A stretch of 64,000 nucleotides of DNA, taken from positions 1 to 64,000 of the forward strand of contig DATNEW010000009.1 of assembly GCA_035606695.1 (NCBI GenBank), in the 5' to 3' direction. The DNA comes from Gemmatimonadaceae bacterium. GTDB lineage: Bacteria; Gemmatimonadota; Gemmatimonadetes; Gemmatimonadales; Gemmatimonadaceae. The translations under genes were made by a program, and so were the position numbers. The notes beneath the pieces were generated by a model. It was not told the DNA's origin. It saw only the letters and a program-made list of their open reading frames with translations, and made no database searches. This document shows positions 17,378 through 25,931 of the stretch, piece by piece; the stretch's first letter is position 1, and every line of letters starts with the position of its first letter.

Positions 17378-19480
17378 TCAGTCCGCCAGGCCGACTTCGA
17401 CCAGATTGTCGTAGAACACCGGGCCGTGCCCCAGATCGGTCTCGCGCTGCGAGGTGGTCTGGTTCGCGTTGGCGCCGTCGGCGGCGAACTTGCCCCACCA
17501 GATCGAGGGTGCCCACACGACGCCCGGGCGAATCGTGTCCTCGACGCGCGCGACGGCCGTGAACGCGCCGCGATCGTTGTGCACGACCACCCGCGCGCCG
17601 GCGCCGATCCCGCGCCGCTCCGCGTCGACGGGATGGAGGAGACATTCGGGCTCGCGCGCGCCGCGGCGCAACGATTCGATATTGACGAAAGTTGAATTCA
17701 AGAACTGGTGTGCCGGCGACGAGACCAGCGTCAGCGGATACCGCGCCGCCAGCGCCGGTACGGACTCCGGGAACTCGTACGGCGGCGTGAAGGCGGGCAG
17801 CGGATCCAATCCCATCGCCGCCATCCGTTCCGAATAGAACTCGCACTTGCCGGATGGCGTCGGGAACGCGCCGGTCGCGAACGGCAGATACGGCGTCGGC
17901 ACGTTGAGCCGCATCCACCCATGCTCCATCAAGTGATCGAGCGTCACACCCACGAGCTTTTCCGTCGACGATGCCAGCGCCTGCGCGATCAAGGTCTGGT
18001 CGTCGTCGCGGAAGCAGTCGTCCCGCAACCCCATGCGCGCCGCGAGCCGGCGGAAGATCTCGCTGTTCGGCAGCGATTCGCCGAGCGGCTCGATCGACGG
18101 CCGGTTGAGCGTGACGTAGTGATGGCCGTACGCGAGATGAACGTCCCAATGCTCGAGCTGCGTCGTCGCCGGGAGCACGATGTCCGCGTAATCCGCCGTG
18201 TCGGTCTGAAAATGCTCGAGGACGACGGTGAACAGATCCTCGCGGCCAAGGCCCGCGAGCACCGTATTGCGATCCGGCGCGACCGCGGCCGGATTGGAGT
18301 TGTACACGACGAGCGCGCGCACCGGCGGGCCGCCGACGCCGGCGTCCGGCATCGTGAGCGCATCGCCGAGTCGGATCATGTTGACCGTGCGCACGGGCGG
18401 CGAGAGGTCGGGGCGCTCGAGCGTACGCTTGTCGAACGTGAAGTTGGCGCTCGACGACAGCAGCACGCCGCCGCCCGCGCGCCGCCAATGACCGGTGAGC
18501 GCGGGCAGACACGCGATCGTTCGCACGGCCATACCGCCGCCGCCGTGACGCTGCAGCCCGTAGTTCACGCGAATGAAGGCGGACCGTGCGCGCGCGTACC
18601 GTTCGCCGAGCGAGACGATCGTCTCCTGGGGAATGCCGGTGATGGCGCTGACGCGGTCGGGCGGATATTCGCGCACCCGTTCGCGCAGCTGCTCGAACCC
18701 CAGGGTGTGGCGTTCGATGAAGTCGGTATCCTCGAGCTGTTGGGCGAGGAGCACGTGCATCATACCGAGCGCGAGGGCAGCGTCGGTGCCGGGGCGGATG
18801 GCGATCCACTCGTCGCACTGCGCGGCGGTGCGCGTACAAATCGGATCGATGGCGATCACGCGTGCGCCGCGCTCGCGCGCCTCGAGCACGAACGGCCAGA
18901 GGTGCGGATTCGCTGTCAACGTGTTCGTGCCCCAGAGGAGCACGAGATCGCTTTCCGGAATGCCTTCAGGGTCGGCGCCGATATTCGCGCCGACGGTCAT
19001 GCGCATACCGACCGTCCCGGCCATCGAGCAGATGGTTCGATCGAGCATCGAGGCGCCGATGCGATGGAACAGCCGGCGATCGATCGACGATCCCTGGACC
19101 ATGCCCATCGTACCGGCGTATGAGTAGGGAAGAATCGCTTGCGGGCCCTCCGCCGACTCGCGAATGGCATTCAGTCGGTCGGCGATCGTACCGAGCGCGT
19201 CGTCCCATGAGATGCGCTCGAACCGCCCCTCGCCCTTGCGGCCGATGCGACGCATGGGATAAAGCAGGCGATCGCGATGATACGTCCGCTCGACGTAGCG
19301 GTTCACCTTCGTGCAGAGAAATCCACGCGTGACCGGATGGTCGGGATCACCCGCAACCTTCACGGCGCGGCCGTCTTCCACGGTCACGAGCATGGCGCAC
19401 GTGTCGGGACAGTCGTGCGGACATGCGCCGCGAACGACGTGCGAGGTGGTGGTCCGCTGCGGCGCCGGTTGCGTGGACAT
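17378..19480 (-). CDS. Molybdopterin oxidoreductase (CISM family), orphan catalytic subunit
   Basis: A 700-residue enzyme with bis-MGD molybdenum or tungsten cofactor. Cys20, 24, 28 and 56 form the [4Fe-4S] site (CPHDCPDTC ... LCTKVNRY). The segment DRTICSMAG places Cys151 where the metal ligand of formate/thiosulfate-type enzymes sits, an inference. Later motifs LLWGTNTLTANPH, IRPGTDAALALGM and the C-terminal dinucleotide-binding domain (PECLLHPVDAERRGI) are intact. No twin-arginine signal is present, so it is probably cytoplasmic. No iron-sulfur or membrane subunit lies nearby. The ATG at 19480 has GGAGGG 4 nt upstream. Substrate unknown; formate, thiosulfate or other oxyanions are candidates. 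Confidence 0.88.
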   Translation of the reverse strand: MSTQPAPQRTTTSHVVRGACPHDCPDTCAMLVTVEDGRAVKVAGDPDHPVTRGFLCTKVNRYVERTYHRDRLLYPMRRIGRKGEGRFERISWDDALGTIADRLNAIRESAEGPQAILPYSYAGTMGMVQGSSIDRRLFHRIGASMLDRTICSMAGTVGMRMTVGANIGADPEGIPESDLVLLWGTNTLTANPHLWPFVLEARERGARVIAIDPICTRTAAQCDEWIAIRPGTDAALALGMMHVLLAQQLEDTDFIERHTLGFEQLRERVREYPPDRVSAITGIPQETIVSLGERYARARSAFIRVNYGLQRHGGGGMAVRTIACLPALTGHWRRAGGGVLLSSSANFTFDKRTLERPDLSPPVRTVNMIRLGDALTMPDAGVGGPPVRALVVYNSNPAAVAPDRNTVLAGLGREDLFTVVLEHFQTDTADYADIVLPATTQLEHWDVHLAYGHHYVTLNRPSIEPLGESLPNSEIFRRLAARMGLRDDCFRDDDQTLIAQALASSTEKLVGVTLDHLMEHGWMRLNVPTPYLPFATGAFPTPSGKCEFYSERMAAMGLDPLPAFTPPYEFPESVPALAARYPLTLVSSPAHQFLNSTFVNIESLRRGAREPECLLHPVDAERRGIGAGARVVVHNDRGAFTAVARVEDTIRPGVVWAPSIWWGKFAADGANANQTTSQRETDLGHGPVFYDNLVEVGLAD

Positions 19481-19641
19481 TTTCCCTCCGGAGGATCGCT
19501 CGAAATTAACGGAGAAACACGTCCGTTCGGCCAGTGGCGCGGAAGCTGCAAACCCCAGCGGGTTGGCCAGACGTTCGGTAATGTCGCGTGTTCGGACAGG
19601 AACTCGTTGCCGGATGGCAACTTGCCTAACCGATGTCGGCC

Positions 19642-19669
19642 TTGACACCCACTCCGGGAGCCCTAAACT
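19642..19669 (+). promoter_or_regulatory. Sigma-70 type promoter for the small lipoprotein gene
   Basis: TTGACA at 19642-19647 and TAAACT at 19664-19669 are separated by 16 nt, a good housekeeping-type match. Transcription would begin about 19676, giving a leader of roughly 75 nt before the ATG at 19752. Confidence 0.6.
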
Positions 19670-19751
19670 TTACGCGGCTCACAGGAGCGCCCCAGAGATC
19701 GCGTGCACGGCCACGCGGAGAACCACTCGACCTACTCTTTAGGAGAATGTC

Positions 19752-20039
19752 ATGAAGCGCCTGGCTTTCGTCGCCGCTGTTTTCGCGGTCGTCGCCTGCT
19801 CGAAGTCGGATAATGCCAACAAGGACACCGCTGCGCCCGCGATGGCCCCCGCGCCCGCGCCCGCTGCTGCCCCGGCTGATACCGGCATGAAGATGGACAC
19901 CACGCACAAGATGGATTCGACCAAGACGGATACCGCCGCGAAGGCTGGTGCCGCCGCGGGCGCCGCGGCCGGTGCTGAAGCCGGCGCGAAGGCCGGTGAA
20001 AAGGCGGGCAAGAAGGCCGCGAAGAAGAAGGGCGAGTAA
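19752..20039 (+). CDS. Small Ala/Lys-rich lipoprotein
   Basis: A 95-residue protein with a short basic start (MKRLAFVAAVF) and lipobox A-V-V-A-C, so Cys16 should be lipidated by Lgt (encoded at 58519-59379). The rest is low complexity: an Ala/Pro stretch, Met/Thr/Asp/Lys repeats (KMDTTHKMDSTKTDTAAK) and an Ala/Gly/Lys tail. AGGAG lies 6 nt before the ATG. A promoter upstream and a hairpin downstream make it a single-gene unit. The function is unknown; abundance and envelope tethering would suit its composition, but that is a guess. Confidence 0.8.
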   Translation: MKRLAFVAAVFAVVACSKSDNANKDTAAPAMAPAPAPAAAPADTGMKMDTTHKMDSTKTDTAAKAGAAAGAAAGAEAGAKAGEKAGKKAAKKKGE

Positions 20040-20062
20040 TCGCTTCGTAGGGCCAGGTGCTT

Positions 20063-20094
20063 CGAAGGGCGCGACGTCACCGTCGCGCCCTTCG
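20063..20094. terminator. Hairpin terminator after the small lipoprotein gene
   Basis: Perfect 14-bp stem CGAAGGGCGCGACG (20063-20076) and CGTCGCGCCCTTCG (20081-20094) with a 4-nt loop, 24 nt after the lipoprotein stop and 29 nt before the convergent DUF1802 stop. The following bases CGTTTGCC are only weakly T-rich, so it may serve both strands. Confidence 0.7.
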
Positions 20095-20122
20095 CGTTTG
20101 CCGGCTATTCCTGTTGTTGAAT

Positions 20123-20704
20123 TCAGGAACTGGAAATCGGCAGCACGCCGCGCAGGCGGGCCACGCGCATCATCAGGCTCGCGTCGTCCAGCACCGGCTC
20201 GGCGTTCGAGACATCGACGTCGTCCTCGAGCTCGACCCACGAGACGCAGCCGCGATACCGGCGCACCTCCGGCACGACCGCCGGCGCCGCGAGCCGCGAC
20301 ACCCGCACCGCGACGACCTGCACACCCGGCTTGTTCTTGTAGTGGAACCGCGACTCCACCGCGCTCCAGTCGAGTCCATGCTCCTGGTCGATCGCGCGGA
20401 GCACCTCGAGCTCGTTCACGGGCCAGACGCCCAGGACATCGGCCACGTACTCCAGCCGAATGAGGCCGGCGTCGCGCTGCTCGGGCTGTCGTGCATGCGC
20501 CGCATCGAGCTGACCCACAAACCGCGGCGCCAGCTCGTTCGCCTTCTCGTGAAAGAACGTCGGATAGAACAGGAACCGATCGTGCTTCACGGAAAACCCG
20601 GCGCGCTGTTCGCGAATGCCGCCCTTCCGAATCATCGCGATGATCTCGCCGCGCGCCATCGCGTCGACGAGCACCGCCCACTCCTTGAGCGCCGTGCGCT
20701 CCAT
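20123..20704 (-). CDS. DUF1802 family protein
   Basis: About 193 residues with the pattern of the DUF1802 family: TALKEWAVLVDAMARGE, IIAMIRKGGIREQ, FLFYPTFFHEKANELAP. Members occur in cyanobacteria and other bacteria and have no established function. The ATG at 20704 overlaps the TGA of the SDR gene (TGATG), the basis for the start choice; upstream in-frame ATGs at 20722 and 20734 are possible. It is the last gene of the long minus-strand operon and faces a hairpin terminator. Confidence 0.75.
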   Translation of the reverse strand: MERTALKEWAVLVDAMARGEIIAMIRKGGIREQRAGFSVKHDRFLFYPTFFHEKANELAPRFVGQLDAAHARQPEQRDAGLIRLEYVADVLGVWPVNELEVLRAIDQEHGLDWSAVESRFHYKNKPGVQVVAVRVSRLAAPAVVPEVRRYRGCVSWVELEDDVDVSNAEPVLDDASLMMRVARLRGVLPISSS

Positions 20705-21729
20705 CAACGATGCGTCGCGCATTGCTTCCACCACCGGAATGCCTCGGGAATTCCTTCGCGCGGATGCACCAGCGGAATCCAGCCCAACTCACGCCGCGCG
20801 CGCTCCGACGTGAATGGATTGTTCTCGGTCAACATCGCGACGGACGCATTCGACACGACACTCATTCGGCCGCCAGTCGCCAACTTGAAAAACCCGCGCA
20901 CGACCGCGAACGCGCCGCGCGCCACCGACTCGGGAATGCGCACGAATCGCACGCGCCGCCCCAATCCCTCCATCGCGAGCGCGAAGAACTCGCGCACGGT
21001 CACGTCGTAGTCGTTCGCGAGATTGTACGTCTGCCCGCCGGCGTCATCGTGCAGCACCGCCCGCACCGCGCCATCAGCGACGTTCGCCGCGTGCACGATC
21101 GCGAGCGTCGACGTGCCGCCCGCGATGAGCGGCGCAACACCGCGCGACAACAGCCGTCCAATGCGCGGCACGAACTGTCGATCGCGCGGACCGTAAATCA
21201 CGTCCGGCCGCACCGCGGTCGCCCAGATGCGCCCTGCCGCGTGTGCGCCGAGTACCAACTCCTCGGACTCCCGCTTGGACCGCGCGTAATAGGCACGCTC
21301 CGGCAATGGACCGAGCGGCGTGGTCTCATCCGTCTTCTCACCCGCGGCGCGATAGCGGCCGGTCGGTCCGTACACCGCGACGCTGCTGAGTTGCAAGAGC
21401 CGCGCGCCCGACGACTCCGCCGCCGCGATCGCGTTCGCGGTGCCATCGACGTTCAACGAGCGATACGTCTCCCAACCGCCGTGCTGCGTGATCGCCGCCG
21501 CCGTATGAAAGATCGCGTCGACTCGCCGCGCCGCGCGCACGAACGACGCCCGGTCCATCACGTCGCCCTGCACGCATTCGACGCCGCGCGACTCGAGCCA
21601 CGACGACGGCGAGCGCACGAGCGCGCGCACGGTCCATTCACTGGAGTGTGATTGCGCTTCTGATTGCAGGCGCTCGACGATGTGCGATCCGACGAGTCCC
21701 GTCGCGCCGGTAACGAGCGCGGTCGGCAC
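20704..21729 (-). CDS. Extended-SDR NAD(P)-dependent epimerase/dehydratase-like protein
   Basis: A 341-residue Rossmann-fold protein: TGATGLVG (7-14) binds the dinucleotide, and YYARSK gives the Tyr-x3-Lys catalytic pair. AVRPDVIYGPRD and the C-terminal ELGWIPLVHPREGI fit the extended SDR family, nearest in style to 3-beta-hydroxysteroid dehydrogenase/dihydroflavonol reductase-like members. The substrate cannot be read from sequence. GTG at 21729 is the start, 7 nt after the YgfZ gene stop; the 3' end overlaps the DUF1802 start. Confidence 0.85.
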   Translation of the reverse strand: MPTALVTGATGLVGSHIVERLQSEAQSHSSEWTVRALVRSPSSWLESRGVECVQGDVMDRASFVRAARRVDAIFHTAAAITQHGGWETYRSLNVDGTANAIAAAESSGARLLQLSSVAVYGPTGRYRAAGEKTDETTPLGPLPERAYYARSKRESEELVLGAHAAGRIWATAVRPDVIYGPRDRQFVPRIGRLLSRGVAPLIAGGTSTLAIVHAANVADGAVRAVLHDDAGGQTYNLANDYDVTVREFFALAMEGLGRRVRFVRIPESVARGAFAVVRGFFKLATGGRMSVVSNASVAMLTENNPFTSERARRELGWIPLVHPREGIPEAFRWWKQCATHR

Positions 21730-21736
21730 CGCTTGG

Positions 21737-22771
21737 CTACGCGGGGAAGGGAAGCGGCGTCACGTCCACGCGCCGCTCGCCCGTCTCCCATTTCGCGTTG
21801 AGACTCGTGCCGGGAGCGATCTCACGCCGCACCATTCCAATGGCGATGCCACCCAGCCTCGGCGACGCGACCGCGCTCCGCACGTCACCCACATGGTTTC
21901 CGGAATCGTCAATCAGCTGCGCACCAGTCGGCGGCGCGTCCGGACTCGCCGAGCGTAAACCGCGAAGATGGCGATTGACGTGACCGCGGAAGTGCACGCG
22001 CGCCACGACCTCCTGCCCGATGTAACAGCCCTTCGTGTACGAGATCGCGTCGAAGTCGTCGAAGTTTGCTTCCTGCGGAATCGTCGACTCGTCGATGTCG
22101 ATGCCCCATTCGGGGCGTCCAGCCTCGACGCGCGCGATCTCCCAGGCCGCGAGACCGGCCGGCGTCGCGCCCGCGGCGACCGCGGCGTCCCACAGTCGCG
22201 GAAACGCCTCGAACGGCACGAGCAGCTCGTACCCCTCGACGCTGATGTCGGGCGAGCGCAGGATCGTGATCGACGCGCCGCCGACGGTCGCTTGCGCGTG
22301 GCCGTACGGCACGAGCGCGGCGAGCAAGTCGGGATTCACGCCGGCGACGGTCCCGACGACGCGCCGCGCCGCCGTGCCGAATATTCCGAGATCTCTAATA
22401 GCGTGCGAGTCGTCGCGATATCCCGACAGCCGCGGATTCACGTACTTCTTGACCATCGACTGAAAGCCCGGCCAGGCGCGCGGCGGCGTGTCCACCAGGT
22501 ACGAGCCGTGGCTTGCGAGAATTCTCATGTCGGCGACGATGCGCCCCTTCGCCGACAGCGCCGCGCCGTACTGGCCGTGTCCAGGAGGAATCGCCAGCAC
22601 GTCGTTGGTGACGAGCCCGGTGAGTGCTTCGCCGGCCTTGTCGCCGAAGAACCGCATGCGTCCGCGATGACTCCGGTCGATCACGATCGCGCTGGAGCGC
22701 AGCGCTCCGTATTCGGCATTCACGTCGCCGAACGATACGCTGGATGGAATGATGACGTCGGGGTTGCTCAT
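21737..22771 (-). CDS. YgfZ-like folate-binding / aminomethyltransferase-related protein
   Basis: A 344-residue protein with the signature KGCYIGQEVVAR; the conserved Cys of K-G-C-Y defines YgfZ, which supports repair or assembly of certain iron-sulfur enzymes in a folate-dependent way. The rest resembles the T-protein of glycine cleavage (VIDRSHRGRMRFFG at the start), but no GcvH or GcvP is nearby. The ATG at 22771 forms ATGA with the HAD gene stop and has GGGAG about 8 nt upstream. Its place beside glcF, a two-cluster iron-sulfur protein, is consistent with an Fe-S maintenance role, an inference. Confidence 0.85.
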   Translation of the reverse strand: MSNPDVIIPSSVSFGDVNAEYGALRSSAIVIDRSHRGRMRFFGDKAGEALTGLVTNDVLAIPPGHGQYGAALSAKGRIVADMRILASHGSYLVDTPPRAWPGFQSMVKKYVNPRLSGYRDDSHAIRDLGIFGTAARRVVGTVAGVNPDLLAALVPYGHAQATVGGASITILRSPDISVEGYELLVPFEAFPRLWDAAVAAGATPAGLAAWEIARVEAGRPEWGIDIDESTIPQEANFDDFDAISYTKGCYIGQEVVARVHFRGHVNRHLRGLRSASPDAPPTGAQLIDDSGNHVGDVRSAVASPRLGGIAIGMVRREIAPGTSLNAKWETGERRVDVTPLPFPA

Positions 22772-23454
22772 TGCACCCGCTCCCTGCCGGGTCGTGACAG
22801 CACGTCGAGTGACCGCACCGAATGTCCGACGAGCGACTCGACATACGCATCGGCTTCCATGACGACGTGCGCCGGAGACGGTCCGATCGCCACACATCGC
22901 ACGCCGGCGCGATGCGCCGCGGCGATGCCGCCCGCTCCGTCCTCGAGCGCGATGACGGATGCCGACGCCACGGGCCGCTGGCGGTTCAATCGCTCGAGTG
23001 CGAGAAGATGTCCTTCCGGCGACGGCTTCCCGTCCACCACATCATCGGCCGTGACGACGACACCGATGAATTCTTCGATCGATGCCAGCCGGAGCAGCGC
23101 TTCCGCCTCGCTGCGCCGCGCACGCGTGACGATCGCGAGCCGCGCCATCGCGGCGCCCTCGCGAACGAAGTCGAGCGCGCCCGGCGCCAGTGCCGCGCCC
23201 GTCGCTCCAATGCGCGCCGCGAACAGCCGTTCCGCGCTCGCCGCGATGAGATCGAGCATGACCTCGTCGAACGGCACCTGCTCGGCCTCGAGCAACGCGG
23301 CCGCGGCGGTGCGCGGCGCCAGCGCGTCGGCCAGATCCGCGTCGACGTCCATGGCGATGCCGTGCTCGAGCAGCGCGTCTTGAAGGCTCGCGCGCCGAAG
23401 CCGTCGCGTATCGAACAACACGCCTTCAATCTCGAGGAGCGCCGCGTCTACCAT
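22768..23454 (-). CDS. HAD-superfamily protein with altered catalytic motif I
   Basis: About 228 residues resembling beta-phosphoglucomutase/phosphoglycolate phosphatase-type HAD proteins. Motif II Thr110 (AIVTRARR), motif III Lys143 (DGKPSPEG) and motif IV Glu171-Asp172 (ALEDGAGG) are in place. Motif I, normally D-x-D-G-[TV], reads E-I-E-G-V (residues 8-12), so both the nucleophilic Asp and the acid/base Asp are Glu. Classical phosphoaspartate chemistry should therefore be impaired or lost. Located between glcF and ygfZ, where an active phosphoglycolate phosphatase would have made metabolic sense. The ATG at 23454 is assumed; a GTG at 23490 is also in frame. Confidence 0.8.
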   Translation of the reverse strand: MVDAALLEIEGVLFDTRRLRRASLQDALLEHGIAMDVDADLADALAPRTAAAALLEAEQVPFDEVMLDLIAASAERLFAARIGATGAALAPGALDFVREGAAMARLAIVTRARRSEAEALLRLASIEEFIGVVVTADDVVDGKPSPEGHLLALERLNRQRPVASASVIALEDGAGGIAAAHRAGVRCVAIGPSPAHVVMEADAYVESLVGHSVRSLDVLSRPGRERVQ

Positions 23455-23499
23455 GATCGTAAGTAAACGTGGGCCCCGGGACGGCGCCACGGCCAGCGA

Positions 23500-24786
23500 T
23501 CAGCGCGGCGGCGCCTTGGCGTAGCTCTCGTCGAGCAGCTGGACCGGATGCACGGTGGCCGCGGCCGAGTGGGAACGGATGAGCCCCGCGCCGATTTGCA
23601 TGAGGCAGCCGGGGTTCCCCGTCGCTACGAGCTCGGCGCCGCTGGCGGCGATGTTTGTTTTCTTGCGGTCCAGCACGATGTCGGACACGTCGGGCTCGAC
23701 CAGGTTGTAGATGCCCGCGCTGCCGCAGCACATGTCGCTTTCATTGAGCGGGACCAGTTCCAGCTCGGGAATCGCGCGGAGGACGTCGAGCGGCGGCGCG
23801 ACGACACGCTGCGCATGCATGAGATGGCACGGCGCATCGTACGCAACGCGGACTCGCAGCGGCCCGCCGCGCTTTGGACCCGCGGCCGCGAGTAATTCGC
23901 TCACGTCCCGCGTCTTCGCCGACACTCGCTCGGCGCGTTCACGCCACGCGGGATCGTCGCGCAGTAAATGCCGATAGTCTTTCATCATCGCGCCACAGCC
24001 GGCGGCGTTCGCGCAGAAGTAGTCGGCGTTCGATCGCTCGAAGGCGGCGATATTTTTTCGCGCGAGTCGGCGCGCCGCATCGGCGTCGCCCGCGTGCGCG
24101 TGCAAGGCGCCGCAACAGACCTGGCCCGGCGCGTCGATCATTCGGTAGTCGTTCGCGGTGAGCGTGCGCTCCGTCGCGCGATTGGTGTCGGCGAACAGGC
24201 CTTCCATTACACACCCGGTCAACAGAGCGACGGTGCCTCGACTTCCATCGGACGCCGGCTCGTACGCCGCAAGCTTCGACGCACGATTCGTCGATTCGAG
24301 CATTGCCATCGCGAATCCCAATCGGCCGGGTAGTTTCGCGAGGAGACGCGACAGGCGTAACGCGCGCGTCACGCGTCCGCCCGCCATCGCGAGCGACAAG
24401 AGCCACGGGCGCTCGAACGCGGACAGAATCACGCGCGCAATCAATGGAATTGGACGATGCTGCGCCAACGTCGCGCGCGTCGCCTCGAGCAAGTGACCAT
24501 ACGGAACGCCGGACGGACACACCGTTTCGCACGACACGCAGCCGAGACACTGCGCGATGTGCTTTTGCACGCTCTCGTTGTCCGGCGCGAGCGTTCCTTC
24601 CAGCAGCGACCGCATGAGGACGATGCGTCCGCGCGGGCTGTCGTTCTCGTCTTCGAGCGTGATGTACGTGGGGCACGCCTGAAGACAGAACCCGCAGTGC
24701 ACGCAGGTGTTGATTCCCGCGCGCTCCTTGTCGAGCGGACTGCCGGGAAGCGCGCACTCGGCCGGGACGACGACGGGCGCGCTCAA
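23500..24786 (-). CDS. glcF: Glycolate oxidase iron-sulfur subunit
   Basis: A 428-residue electron-transfer subunit. Two [4Fe-4S] sets appear: Cys28, 31, 34, 38 (CVHCGFCLQACP) and Cys80, 83, 86, 90 (CLGCVSCETVCP). Two Cys-rich CCG domains follow (LLTGCVMEGL with CCGALHAHAG, and MCCGSAGIYN). It passes electrons from the flavin of GlcD/GlcE towards the membrane quinone pool. The start is an in-frame TTG at 24786 that overlaps the glcE stop (TTGA) with GGAGAG about 6 nt upstream; there is no ATG near the expected N-terminus. Similar subunits serve lactate dehydrogenases, but the glcD-glcE context supports glycolate. Confidence 0.92.
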   Translation of the reverse strand: MSAPVVVPAECALPGSPLDKERAGINTCVHCGFCLQACPTYITLEDENDSPRGRIVLMRSLLEGTLAPDNESVQKHIAQCLGCVSCETVCPSGVPYGHLLEATRATLAQHRPIPLIARVILSAFERPWLLSLAMAGGRVTRALRLSRLLAKLPGRLGFAMAMLESTNRASKLAAYEPASDGSRGTVALLTGCVMEGLFADTNRATERTLTANDYRMIDAPGQVCCGALHAHAGDADAARRLARKNIAAFERSNADYFCANAAGCGAMMKDYRHLLRDDPAWRERAERVSAKTRDVSELLAAAGPKRGGPLRVRVAYDAPCHLMHAQRVVAPPLDVLRAIPELELVPLNESDMCCGSAGIYNLVEPDVSDIVLDRKKTNIAASGAELVATGNPGCLMQIGAGLIRSHSAAATVHPVQLLDESYAKAPPR

Positions 24787-25931
24787 TTCGACTCTCCGAG
24801 AATTCCTGGATTGAGCACTGTGTTCGGATCGAACGTCGCCTTGATGCGGCGCGACAACGGGGCGTTTGCCACCGAAGGTCCGCACGCATCCCACAACGCG
24901 GCCGGCAATCGTTCGCCGATGCGCGTCTGCGTTCGCGGCTCGGCGAACATCCGTGCGAGCGCCGCAACGTTGGCGTCGCTGCGCGGGACGATGCAGCGCA
25001 CCACGCCGAGCGCCGGCCGGGCATGAATGAGTGTGTCGGAACAATCAGCGGCTACACGCATTGCCGCGTTCCAGCATTCTCCGAGCTTCGACGGAAGCTG
25101 CGACAGGCGAAACACGATTGCATCGTCAGGTTCGGCTGTACGCAGGCGAAACCACAGCGCTGAATCGAGCTCCTCGAGGTGGCCGAGCTCCTGCAGCGCC
25201 GCGCGCTGCGCGCGAACCGATTCCCTGTTGCCGCCCAGCCGAAAGATCGCCACCGGCGATGCGTGATTGGCCACGACGCGAGCCGCGGCCGTATTCAGTA
25301 TTTCGCATGCGAATGGTTTGAAGGGCATTCGCCGCAGGAATTGCCGCACGCGGCTCGCATCGTCGTCGCCGCCGGACATGCTCACGCCGAGGGTCACGTC
25401 GGCCTCTGGCCGCGCGTGCAGACGTATTGAGACTTCACTAATGATGCCGAGCGTGCCCCACGAGCCCGTGAGCAGTCGTGTGAGATCGAAGCCGGCGACG
25501 TTCTTGACGACACGGCCACCGCCGCGCGCGACCATTCCGCCGCCCGTGGCGAATTCAACGCCGAGCACGAGGTCGCGCGGAAGTCCGAATCCCGTTGACA
25601 GCGGGCCCGACGATGCGGTCGCGATTGTGGCGCCGATGGTGCCGTCATCAGTCCCGTGCGGGTCAAGCGCGAGCCACTGGTTGTGCGGCGCGGTGGCTGC
25701 GTTGATTTCAGAGAACGTCGTCCCGGCGCGGGCCGTGAGCGTGAGATCGCCCGGCACATAGTCGACGATCCCGCTGTGATCGCGAGTTGAAATCGTCTCG
25801 GCCGCGCGCACCGGACGGCCCGCGTTCAACCAGGTTCCCCGGCCGACGATGCGCAACGCCGCGCCCCGCGCCGCCGAGTCGCGTATGCGATCGGCGAACA
25901 TGCGCGCGGACCGCGCGGCGCTCGTCGTCAT
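24783..25931 (-). CDS. glcE: Glycolate oxidase FAD-binding subunit
   Basis: A 382-residue FAD-binding (PCMH-type) subunit, a shortened relative of GlcD. Recognisable phrases are LRIVGRGTWLNAGRP, DLTLTARAGTTFSEI, TIGATIATASSGP and VVKNVAGFDLTRLLTGSWGTLGI, the last close to a family signature. It pairs with GlcD to form the flavin module oxidising glycolate to glyoxylate. The ATG at 25931 overlaps the glcD stop (ATGA), and the stop overlaps the TTG of glcF, so all three subunits are translationally coupled and likely made in equal amounts. Confidence 0.92.
   Translation of the reverse strand: MTTSAARSARMFADRIRDSAARGAALRIVGRGTWLNAGRPVRAAETISTRDHSGIVDYVPGDLTLTARAGTTFSEINAATAPHNQWLALDPHGTDDGTIGATIATASSGPLSTGFGLPRDLVLGVEFATGGGMVARGGGRVVKNVAGFDLTRLLTGSWGTLGIISEVSIRLHARPEADVTLGVSMSGGDDDASRVRQFLRRMPFKPFACEILNTAAARVVANHASPVAIFRLGGNRESVRAQRAALQELGHLEELDSALWFRLRTAEPDDAIVFRLSQLPSKLGECWNAAMRVAADCSDTLIHARPALGVVRCIVPRSDANVAALARMFAEPRTQTRIGERLPAALWDACGPSVANAPLSRRIKATFDPNTVLNPGILGESN

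Noticed and set aside
21737-22771. Glycine cleavage T-protein (gcvT)
   Set aside because: The K-G-C-Y-x-G-Q-E signature is that of YgfZ, and gcvH/gcvP are absent nearby.
22768-23454. Active phosphoglycolate phosphatase next to glcDEF
   Set aside because: Attractive by context, but both motif I aspartates are replaced by Glu, so activity cannot be claimed.
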